A model generated the notes under the pieces. It saw only the letters and a list, made by a program, of their open reading frames with translations. It searched no databases and was not told the origin of the DNA. Positions 1 to 5,442 of a DNA stretch of 7,814 nt are shown here, piece after piece (the stretch's first letter is position 1; each line of letters starts with the position of its first letter). Source of the DNA: Caldilineae bacterium (GTDB lineage Bacteria > Chloroflexota > Anaerolineae > J102); NCBI GenBank assembly GCA_011192085.1, contig DUEQ01000551.1:1-7814 (forward strand), given 5' to 3'. The translations under genes and the position numbers were made by a program.

Positions 1-77
1 GACAAATTTAGTTCCACTTCGGATAATTCGATCCATTACGATAGCGCTCCCACGCCCATTCCCTAAAGAACCCTATC
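1..77 (+). promoter_or_regulatory. upstream region of the MarR-family gene, weak promoter candidate
   Basis: This 77-base stretch precedes the GTG start of the regulator gene. A GATAAT box at 22-27 matches the -10 consensus at five of six positions; its -35 region would fall at or beyond the window edge. A weaker TACGAT box lies at 37-42. The halves TAAT (24-27) and ATTA (35-38) form a short inverted repeat with a 7-base gap that could be part of an autoregulatory operator, since MarR proteins commonly repress their own operon from a palindrome near the -10 box. The inverted repeat is only 4+4 bases, so this is suggestive. An AAAGAA run at 65-70 is a poor ribosome binding site. Confidence 0.25.
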
Positions 78-614
78 GTGCCCAGCCCCTATCGCCATTC
101 CATCCACAACATCATCGCCTCTTTCGGCGTCGAAGACCTCAGCGGCGCGGAGTTGTCGCGCCTCATCAGACTCATCGCCACCGGCTATGAAACCATTTTC
201 AAGGCCCGGATGAAAGAGGAGGGCCTTTCCAGCCCCCGATGGCGCATCCTTCTCCACCTGTTCATGGCCGAGGAGATGGGCGAGCCGGGCGTCTCCCCCA
301 CCGAGCTGGCCCAGGCCCGCGGCGTCTCCAAGAACACCATCAGCTCCCTGCTACGCTCTCTGGAGGAGCAAGCCCTGGTCACCCGCGCGGTGTCTCCCAC
401 CGATCGCCGCAGCTTCATCATCCAGCTTTCCGACGAAGGCCGGGAGCTGGTGCGGGCGCGATCGCCCCAGCATCTGCACTTTCTCAACGAGCTCGCGGGC
501 GACCTTGCGCCCGAAGAGCGAGAGCAGCTCCTCGCCCTGCTTCGCAAGTTCTACCAATCCCTCGCCCGCCACGGCGGCCTGCCCGAAGGGCGATGTAGGG
601 AAAGTGATCCGTGA
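78..614 (+). CDS. MarR-family winged-helix transcriptional regulator
   Basis: This is a 178-residue DNA-binding regulator of the MarR family, a little longer than the usual 140-160. The winged helix-turn-helix spans about residues 73-123: a helix starting SPTELAQARGVS, a recognition helix with KNTISSLLRSLEE (85-97), then a wing with the family's DRR motif (109-111) and the LSDEGREL segment (117-124). Flanking helices at about 20-65 and 130-165 would form the dimer interface. The start is GTG at 78; the next in-frame ATG is residue 45, too late to keep the N-terminal dimer helix. The gene lies 54 bases upstream of two ABC exporter genes on the same strand, with no convincing promoter between them. 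It therefore probably represses this efflux operon and is relieved by a small-molecule ligand. The ligand cannot be told from the sequence. The last codons and the stop lie in a heptamer-repeat patch. Confidence 0.88.
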   Translation: MPSPYRHSIHNIIASFGVEDLSGAELSRLIRLIATGYETIFKARMKEEGLSSPRWRILLHLFMAEEMGEPGVSPTELAQARGVSKNTISSLLRSLEEQALVTRAVSPTDRRSFIIQLSDEGRELVRARSPQHLHFLNELAGDLAPEEREQLLALLRKFYQSLARHGGLPEGRCRESDP

Positions 615-636
615 TCAGCACCGTGAACCGTTAGAC
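604..636 (+). repeat. imperfect heptamer repeat over the marR-type stop codon
   Basis: The units GTGATCC (604-610) and GTGATCA (611-617) are followed by a shortened 5-base unit GCACC (618-622), then GTGAACC (623-629) and GTTAGAC (630-636). The regulator's TGA stop (612-614) lies inside the second unit. The patch resembles two others in the window (5311-5359 and 7591-7618) in unit length, in the related GTGANNN or GTTNGAC words, and in its position at a gene's 3' end. It is short and imperfect, so chance is possible when taken alone. Confidence 0.45.
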
Positions 637-654
637 ATTCTCACCCATACTTTC

Positions 655-671
655 AAGGAAATTCACCCTTG
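655..671 (+). promoter_or_regulatory. ribosome binding site that selects a TTG start
   Basis: AAGGAA at 655-660 lies 8 bases before the TTG at 669-671. The ATG codons in the same frame at 681 and 687 would be 20 or more bases away, too far for this site. The spacing therefore favours the rare TTG initiation codon for the first ABC gene, although a start at ATG 681 would lose only four residues and cannot be excluded. Confidence 0.55.
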
Positions 672-2558
672 CAAGCATCCATGACCATGCCGCGCAGCAA
701 GCGAGGCAAAAGACAAAAAACCAGTTTCAAACCCTTGTGGCGGGCGGTGACATACGTCGGCCACTACAAAAACATGACGCTGCTGGCCTACGCGGCCATC
801 TTCGTGAGCGTGGCCGCCCAGCTCATGGTCCCGCAGATGGTGCAGATGATTCTGGACGCGGTGACCAACGGCATGATCGCCCAACAGCTCGCCAACATCC
901 CTTCCCAATTCCTGCCCATGGCCCTGGAAAAACTGGGCTGGACCATGGCGCAGTACGACCAGTTCTCCAACAACGCGGAAACGGCCATCTTCTGGTCCGC
1001 GGGGCTCATCGTGGCCTTCGCCGTGGCCCGAGCGGGCTTCTCCTTCGCCCAAACCTTCCTCTCCCAGGTCATGAGCCAGAACGTGGCCTTCGACTTCCGC
1101 AATGAGCTCTACGCCAAGATCCAGCGGCTCTCCTTCAGCTATCACGACCGCAACCAAACGGGCCAGCTCATGGTGCGGGCCACGGACGATGTAGAGAAGG
1201 TGCGGCGCTTCATCGGGCAGGGGATGGTCATGGCGTTGCAGGCGGTAATCATGCTCACCGGCACCCTGATCATCCTCTTCCTCACCAACGCCAAACTCAC
1301 CCTGATCATTCTCCCCATCATGCCCATCGCCCTGTTCATGTTCATGGTGTTTGGGAAGATCACCCAGCCCATGTTCGTGGAAGTGCAGCGCCGTCTCTCC
1401 CGTCTGAACGCCATCTTACAGGAAAATCTGGCGGGCATCAAAGTGGTCAAAGCCTTCGCCCGGAACCCCGAGGAGAAAGCCAAATTCGAGCGATCTGCGG
1501 ATGACTACATGGCGCAACAGCTCAAAGTCGTCCGCATCTTCAGCTTCCTCTTTCCCATCGTCTTCCTGGTCGTCAACCTGGGCCAGGCCGCGGTTCTCTA
1601 CTTCGGCGGCAAACAGATCATTTATGGCGATCTTACCCTGGGGCAATGGCAGAAATTCAGCCTCTACCTGGTGTACGTCTTCTTCCCCCTGGGCCAGCTC
1701 GGTTTCATCATCAGCCAGATGAGCCAGGCCGCGGCCAGCGCCAAGCGCATCTTCGATATCCTCGACGCCCGCAACGAGGTCGTGGAGAAACCCCACGCCA
1801 TCGAACTCTCCACCATTGAGGGCTGCGTCACCTTCGACGACGTCACCTTCCGCTACTATCCCGAAGGGGAGCCCGTGCTCTCCCACGTCAGCTTCGAGGC
1901 TCAACCGGGCCAGACCGTGGCCCTGCTGGGCGCGACGGGCAGCGGCAAGACCACCATCATCAACCTTATCCCCCGCTTCTACGATGTGAGCGAGGGCGCG
2001 GTGCGCATCGACGGCATCGACGTGCGGGATGTGACCCTGGCCAGCCTGCGCAAGCAGATCGGCATCGTGCTACAAGAGACGACCCTCTTCAGCGGCACCA
2101 TCAAGGACAACATCGCGTTTGGCCGGCCCGACGCCAGCATGGACGCGATCATCGCCGCGGCCAAGGCCGCAGCCGCGCACGACTTCATCATGAGCTTTCC
2201 CGACGGCTACGACACCCCCGTGGGAGAGCGAGGCACGACCCTCAGCGGCGGCCAGAAACAGCGCATCGCCATCGCCCGGGCCCTGCTCATGGCCCCCCGC
2301 ATCCTCATCCTGGATGACGCCACCGCCAGCGTGGACGTGGCCACGGAGGCCAAGATCCGGGCGGCTCTGGAGAAGCTCATGGAAGGCCGCACCAGCTTCG
2401 TCATCGCCCAACGCATCAGCACGGTCATGAGCGCGGACCTGATCATCGTCCTGGAAAAGGGCCGCATCGTCGCCCAGGGCCAGCACGCCGACTTGCTGGA
2501 AAACAGCCCCCACTACGCCGAAATCTACTACAGCCAACTCGTGGATGATGTGAATTGA
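669..2558 (+). CDS. ABC exporter half-transporter with degenerate ATPase site (subunit 1 of heterodimer)
   Basis: This 629-residue protein fuses an exporter membrane domain to an ATPase domain, the standard half-transporter layout. After a basic N-terminus, likely membrane segments lie at about 37-55, 107-130, 186-206, 209-229, 290-312 and 329-350. The nucleotide-binding domain (about 385-620) has Walker A GATGSGKT (421-428), a Q-loop in GIVLQETTLF, signature LSGGQ (525-529), Walker B ILILD (545-549) and a D-loop SVD. The residue after Walker B is Asp550 instead of the catalytic Glu, and the switch position is Gln581 (VIAQR) instead of His. This pattern defines the degenerate half of heterodimeric exporters such as TM287/288, BmrCD and LmrCD, so it should pair with the next gene product. 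The stop TGA overlaps the ribosome binding site of that gene, implying coupled expression. The likely role is drug or lipid efflux at the cytoplasmic membrane; the substrate is unknown. Confidence 0.93.
   Translation: MQASMTMPRSKRGKRQKTSFKPLWRAVTYVGHYKNMTLLAYAAIFVSVAAQLMVPQMVQMILDAVTNGMIAQQLANIPSQFLPMALEKLGWTMAQYDQFSNNAETAIFWSAGLIVAFAVARAGFSFAQTFLSQVMSQNVAFDFRNELYAKIQRLSFSYHDRNQTGQLMVRATDDVEKVRRFIGQGMVMALQAVIMLTGTLIILFLTNAKLTLIILPIMPIALFMFMVFGKITQPMFVEVQRRLSRLNAILQENLAGIKVVKAFARNPEEKAKFERSADDYMAQQLKVVRIFSFLFPIVFLVVNLGQAAVLYFGGKQIIYGDLTLGQWQKFSLYLVYVFFPLGQLGFIISQMSQAAASAKRIFDILDARNEVVEKPHAIELSTIEGCVTFDDVTFRYYPEGEPVLSHVSFEAQPGQTVALLGATGSGKTTIINLIPRFYDVSEGAVRIDGIDVRDVTLASLRKQIGIVLQETTLFSGTIKDNIAFGRPDASMDAIIAAAKAAAAHDFIMSFPDGYDTPVGERGTTLSGGQKQRIAIARALLMAPRILILDDATASVDVATEAKIRAALEKLMEGRTSFVIAQRISTVMSADLIIVLEKGRIVAQGQHADLLENSPHYAEIYYSQLVDDVN
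1944..2077 (+). repeat. copy 1 of a near-identical tract shared by the two ABC genes
   Basis: This 134-base tract encodes Walker A through the Q-loop. It differs from the tract at 3877-4010 in the second ABC gene at only three bases (1952, 1992 and 2072), including a perfect 79-base run (1993-2071). Synonymous positions are preserved within it but not in the flanking DNA, which points to gene conversion rather than protein conservation alone. Confidence 0.8.
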
Positions 2559-2562
2559 GGAG
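2557..2562 (+). promoter_or_regulatory. ribosome binding site GAGGAG for the second ABC gene
   Basis: GAGGAG lies 9 bases before the ATG at 2572 and overlaps the TGA stop (2556-2558) of the upstream gene. This arrangement suits translational coupling and balanced production of the two halves of a heterodimer. Confidence 0.8.
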
Positions 2563-2571
2563 AACCCATCA

Positions 2572-4491
2572 ATGCATCTCGATAGAGACCTCCAAGTCGA
2601 AGCCCAAAGCGCCGCCGATGTCAAATCGACCCTGGCTCGACTTTTCAAATACTTCAAGCCTTACCTTCTGGCCCTGATCCTGGCCGCACTCTTCCTGGGA
2701 GTGGGCACGTGGGCCCAGGTGACCGCGCCCGAGCTCATCGGCCAGAGTGTGGACTGCTACATCACGCCCGCGCTCCTCTCCCGCGGCGAGGGAAGCGCTA
2801 TGACAGAGATGAGGGCCAGGATGGGCGTCGAAACCCCCAGCCAGACCAACTGCTGGTACGATCCCCTGCCCGCGGACGCCACCCCCCAGGATTATCTAAC
2901 CGGTCTGGGCAAGCTCGTGCTGGTGGTCGTGGGCCTGTATGTGCTGGCGGCCCTCGCCACCGGGCTCATGTTCTACGCCATGGCCTGGGCGGGTCAGCAC
3001 GTGCTCCGCAATCTACGGGTGGCGATCTTCAATCACATCCACGAACTCTCCCTCTCCTACTTCACCCGACACGACGCGGGCGACATCATGAGCCGCCTCA
3101 CCAACGACACCGACACCATCCAGCAGGTCATCAGCTTCAGCGTGGTGCAGGTCATCAGCTCCGTCGTGCTCCTAGGGTGGATCGCGTGGAAGATGATCAC
3201 CCTGAATTGGGCCTACGCGCTCATCAGCATCGCCCTCTTGCCCATTATGGGCCTGGTCACCTGGTGGCTCAGCGCCCAGGCCCGCAAGGCCTTCCGCGTC
3301 ACCCGTCAGGAGATCGGCAATGTGAACGCGGAGTTGCAGGAGAACATCGCCGCGGTGCGGGAGGTGCAGGCCTTCAGCCGGGAGAATGTGAACATCGAGG
3401 CCTTCCGCCAGAGCAACGCGGCCAACCGGGACGCGAACATCAAGGCCGTGACCTACACCTCGGCCCTGGCGCCCGTGCTGGAAGCCCTGGGCTATGTGGC
3501 CATCGCCATCGTCATCACCGTGGGCGGCCTTTTGCTGCTGCGTGGCCAGGCCATTGGCGGGACTCTGGTGTCCCTGGGCCTTATCGTCACCTTCCTGGGT
3601 TACGTGCAGCGCTTCAACCAGCCCATCCGCCAGATCGCGGTGCTGTGGACGAACCTGCAGAGCGCCATCGCCGGCTCCGAGCGCATCTTCCAGTTTCTGG
3701 ACGAGGAAACGGATATCGTAGAGAAGCCCGACGCCATAGAGATGCCCCCCATCCAGGGGGATGTGGTCTTCAATCACGTGTGGGCGGAGTACAATCCGGG
3801 TGAGCCCGTGCTGAAGGGTGTGAGTTTGCACGCCCGTTCGGGCGAGACCGTCGCCCTGGTGGGCCCCACCGGCGCGGGCAAGACGACCATCATCAACCTT
3901 ATCCCCCGCTTCTACGATGTGAGCCAGGGCGCGGTGCGCATCGACGGCATCGACGTGCGGGATGTGACCCTGGCCAGCCTGCGCAAGCAGATCGGCATCG
4001 TGCTGCAAGACACCTTTCTCTTCAGCGACACCGTCATGAACAACATCCGCTTCGGGCGGCCCGACGCCACCGACGAGGAGGTCATCGAGGCCGCGAAACT
4101 GGCCCGAGCTCACGATTTCATCGAGCGGCTGCCCCGGGGCTATGAGACGATGCTGGGCGAGCGGGGTTCGGGCCTGAGCCAGGGACAGCGTCAGCTCATC
4201 GCCCTTGCCCGGGCCATCCTCGCCAACCCCCGCATCCTCATCCTGGACGAGGCCACCAGCAGCGTGGACACCCGCACCGAACGCCAGATCCAGGCCGCGC
4301 TGGAGGGCCTGATGCAGGAGCGCACCACGTTCGTCGTCGCGCATCGCCTCAGCACCATCCGCAACGCGGACCAGGTCCTCGTTCTCCATCAGGGCGAGAT
4401 CATCGAGCGAGGCGCCCACGACGAACTCCTCGCGAAGAAGGGTTTCTACTACGATCTGTATATGAGCCAGTTTGCGTACAGCGATCAGTAA
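2572..4491 (+). CDS. ABC exporter half-transporter with canonical catalytic residues (subunit 2 of heterodimer)
   Basis: This 639-residue half-transporter is the partner of the upstream gene. Membrane segments lie at about 30-50, 113-138, 187-207, 213-233, 298-323 and 330-346, followed by an ATPase domain (about 395-635). Walker A is GPTGAGKT (431-438), the Q-loop is in GIVLQDTFLF, the signature is LSQGQ (535-539), Walker B is ILILD (555-559) with catalytic Glu560, the D-loop is SVD, and the switch is His591 (VVAHRLST). It thus supplies the canonical Walker A/B and His to the active site, while its variant signature LSQGQ faces the degenerate site of subunit 1. This is the expected asymmetry. 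An unusually long segment between the first two membrane helices (about 58-112) holds Cys62 and Cys94 and would lie outside the cell. It recalls the extracellular domain of BmrD, although homology is not shown. The ATG at 2572 has a good ribosome binding site. Confidence 0.94.
   Translation: MHLDRDLQVEAQSAADVKSTLARLFKYFKPYLLALILAALFLGVGTWAQVTAPELIGQSVDCYITPALLSRGEGSAMTEMRARMGVETPSQTNCWYDPLPADATPQDYLTGLGKLVLVVVGLYVLAALATGLMFYAMAWAGQHVLRNLRVAIFNHIHELSLSYFTRHDAGDIMSRLTNDTDTIQQVISFSVVQVISSVVLLGWIAWKMITLNWAYALISIALLPIMGLVTWWLSAQARKAFRVTRQEIGNVNAELQENIAAVREVQAFSRENVNIEAFRQSNAANRDANIKAVTYTSALAPVLEALGYVAIAIVITVGGLLLLRGQAIGGTLVSLGLIVTFLGYVQRFNQPIRQIAVLWTNLQSAIAGSERIFQFLDEETDIVEKPDAIEMPPIQGDVVFNHVWAEYNPGEPVLKGVSLHARSGETVALVGPTGAGKTTIINLIPRFYDVSQGAVRIDGIDVRDVTLASLRKQIGIVLQDTFLFSDTVMNNIRFGRPDATDEEVIEAAKLARAHDFIERLPRGYETMLGERGSGLSQGQRQLIALARAILANPRILILDEATSSVDTRTERQIQAALEGLMQERTTFVVAHRLSTIRNADQVLVLHQGEIIERGAHDELLAKKGFYYDLYMSQFAYSDQ
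3877..4010 (+). repeat. copy 2 of a near-identical tract shared by the two ABC genes
   Basis: This is the partner of the tract at 1944-2077, at an offset of 1933 bases. It differs at 3885, 3925 and 4005 only. The change at 3925 alters Glu442 of subunit 1 to Gln in subunit 2; the other two are silent. Similarity drops sharply on both sides. Confidence 0.8.
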
Positions 4492-4545
4492 TCCAACGGC
4501 CGCTCTCCAGAGACCTGTTCGCCCCCCATTATCCATGGCCCGTCG

Positions 4546-4554
4546 TGGTATAAT
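4546..4554 (+). promoter_or_regulatory. extended -10 promoter, probable leaderless start
   Basis: TGG followed by a perfect TATAAT (4549-4554) makes an extended -10 element. No good -35 hexamer is seen near 4526-4531, which is tolerated when the TGn extension is present. Transcription would begin about 7 bases downstream, on or next to the A of the ATG at 4561. No ribosome binding site precedes that ATG, so the transcript is likely leaderless. The gene is thus probably expressed separately from the ABC operon. Confidence 0.6.
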
Positions 4555-4560
4555 CATCTC

Positions 4561-5313
4561 ATGAACGCCACCTCACGGCCATCTCTCAGCCGATGGGGAA
4601 CCCTTCTTTTCATCATCGGTTTCGTCGCTGGCGCATGGCTGCTGGGCGGCATCGCCTGGGCTGGACTTGAAGCCAGCTTGTTCGACGCGGGCGTGGCGGG
4701 CGAGCATCTTTCCAGCCTGCGCTGCTCCCTGGTGATCACGCCCGACGAATCCGCGAGGGCATGGATCCGGCTCAGCAATCCCCTGGACCGCCCCATCCAG
4801 CAATTCGTGCGCTGGCGTCTGGCCCGGCGGCATATCCTCCTGGTCGATGAGGAGAAGGTGAGTTTCAGCCTGGAGCCGGCGGAGAAACTCATCCTCCAGC
4901 ACTGTTGCGAACCCTCAGCTGGGGTCTATGGCGGCCGCTTCGTCATGATCAGCGCCTACGTCAGCAGCGCCTATCCCATCCCAGCGCGGGCGGGAAGTTG
5001 CGGCGTATGGGTGGTGCACATCCCACGCCTCAAAGGCGTCCATATCCTCATCCTGGGCAGCCTCCTCGCGGTCGCGGGCATGGGCGCAGGATGGCGTCTG
5101 AGAGGTCGGACCCAAGCCTCCGACAACAGCTCCGAGGGCGCTCTGGCCCTGATGCTGGCCTTCTTCATCATCGGTATGGGGAGCGCGTGGCTGTTCCGCT
5201 GGTGGGTGGTGGCGGGCTTGGCCGAATTGCTCATGCTGCTCACTCTGGCGGTTTGGTTATTCCAGCGCATCGACCAGCGCTGGCTGCAAGTCAAGCCGCC
5301 TATCGAGAAGTGA
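4561..5313 (+). CDS. hypothetical membrane protein with four predicted membrane segments and an exported domain
   Basis: I do not recognise this 250-residue protein. A short basic N-terminus precedes a hydrophobic segment at about 12-34 (WGTLLFIIGFVAGAWLLGGI), which could be an uncleaved signal anchor. A mixed polar region (about 40-155) with alternating strand-like stretches and Cys55, Cys115, Cys116 and Cys147 would lie on the outer face. Three more hydrophobic segments follow at about 159-179, 192-212 and 213-235, then a short basic tail. The even number of segments would place both termini in the cytoplasm, in line with the positive-inside rule. The four external cysteines could form two disulfides, which is an inference. 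The ATG at 4561 is supported by the hydrophobic N-terminus and by a promoter ending 6 bases before it. The gene sits between an efflux operon and a chelatase gene, with no evident functional tie to either. Confidence 0.75.
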   Translation: MNATSRPSLSRWGTLLFIIGFVAGAWLLGGIAWAGLEASLFDAGVAGEHLSSLRCSLVITPDESARAWIRLSNPLDRPIQQFVRWRLARRHILLVDEEKVSFSLEPAEKLILQHCCEPSAGVYGGRFVMISAYVSSAYPIPARAGSCGVWVVHIPRLKGVHILILGSLLAVAGMGAGWRLRGRTQASDNSSEGALALMLAFFIIGMGSAWLFRWWVVAGLAELLMLLTLAVWLFQRIDQRWLQVKPPIEK

Positions 5314-5359
5314 AAAGTGAGAAAAAGAGATTGGACGTTGGACCTCGGACCACGGACGT
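5311..5359 (+). repeat. seven-unit heptamer repeat starting at a stop codon
   Basis: From the first base of the TGA stop of the membrane-protein gene, the sequence divides into seven consecutive 7-base units: TGAAAAG, TGAGAAA, AAGAGAT, TGGACGT, TGGACCT, CGGACCA and CGGACGT. The last four read as GGAC plus three bases (GGACGTT, GGACCTC, GGACCAC, GGACGTT at 5333-5360), and this core is perfectly periodic. The final unit forms the 5' arm of a candidate terminator. Heptanucleotide tandem repeats between genes are known in other bacteria, for example the STRR sequences of cyanobacteria; kinship to those is not claimed. Confidence 0.65.
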
Positions 5360-5382
5360 TATTTTCAACCCACGTCCTTTTT
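5354..5382 (+). terminator. candidate intrinsic terminator after the membrane-protein gene
   Basis: GGACGT (5354-5359) and ACGTCC (5372-5377) form a perfect 6-base-pair stem around a 12-base loop, followed directly by TTTTT (5378-5382). The stem is short and the loop is long, so termination may be weak. Its 3' end lies in the -35 area of the next promoter. Confidence 0.5.
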
Positions 5383-5392
5383 GCCGTATAAT
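5364..5392 (+). promoter_or_regulatory. promoter of the chelatase gene
   Basis: A perfect TATAAT at 5387-5392 has a weak -35 candidate TTCAAC at 5364-5369 with a 17-base spacer. Transcription would start near 5399, giving a leader of about 44 bases. That leader is rich in C, A and T and has no visible ribosome binding site before the ATG at 5443. It is too short for a cobalamin riboswitch. The -35 area overlaps the loop and 3' arm of the preceding candidate terminator. Confidence 0.5.
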
Positions 5393-5442
5393 TTCCCTGA
5401 AGCCGCCTTTTCCCACACACAACCACTCACCCCAACCATCCC

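Noticed and set aside
615..668. Promoter between the regulator and the first ABC gene
   Set aside because: TAGACA (632-637) resembles a -35 box, but there is no -10 box at 16-18 bases; the bases there are the ribosome binding site.
2709..3803. Plus-strand alternative open frame (364 codons) inside the second ABC gene
   Set aside because: It is an Arg/Gly/Pro/His-rich out-of-frame translation of conserved exporter sequence; stops are simply rare in this frame because of high GC.
3172..4557. Long minus-strand open frame (461 codons) opposite the second ABC gene
   Set aside because: It mirrors the codon pattern of a confident ABC gene in high-GC DNA, is rich in Gly, Asp, His and Ala, shows no domain, and has no ribosome binding site of note.
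4492..4560. Terminator after the ABC operon
   Set aside because: The only small inverted repeat (TCTC/GAGA near 4504-4513) has a 2-base loop and no T-run. Termination may be Rho-dependent or absent.
5314..5442. Cobalamin riboswitch upstream of the chelatase gene
   Set aside because: The promoter at 5387-5392 leaves a leader of only about 44 bases, and no B12-box-like element is visible; known cobalamin riboswitches are about 200 bases long.
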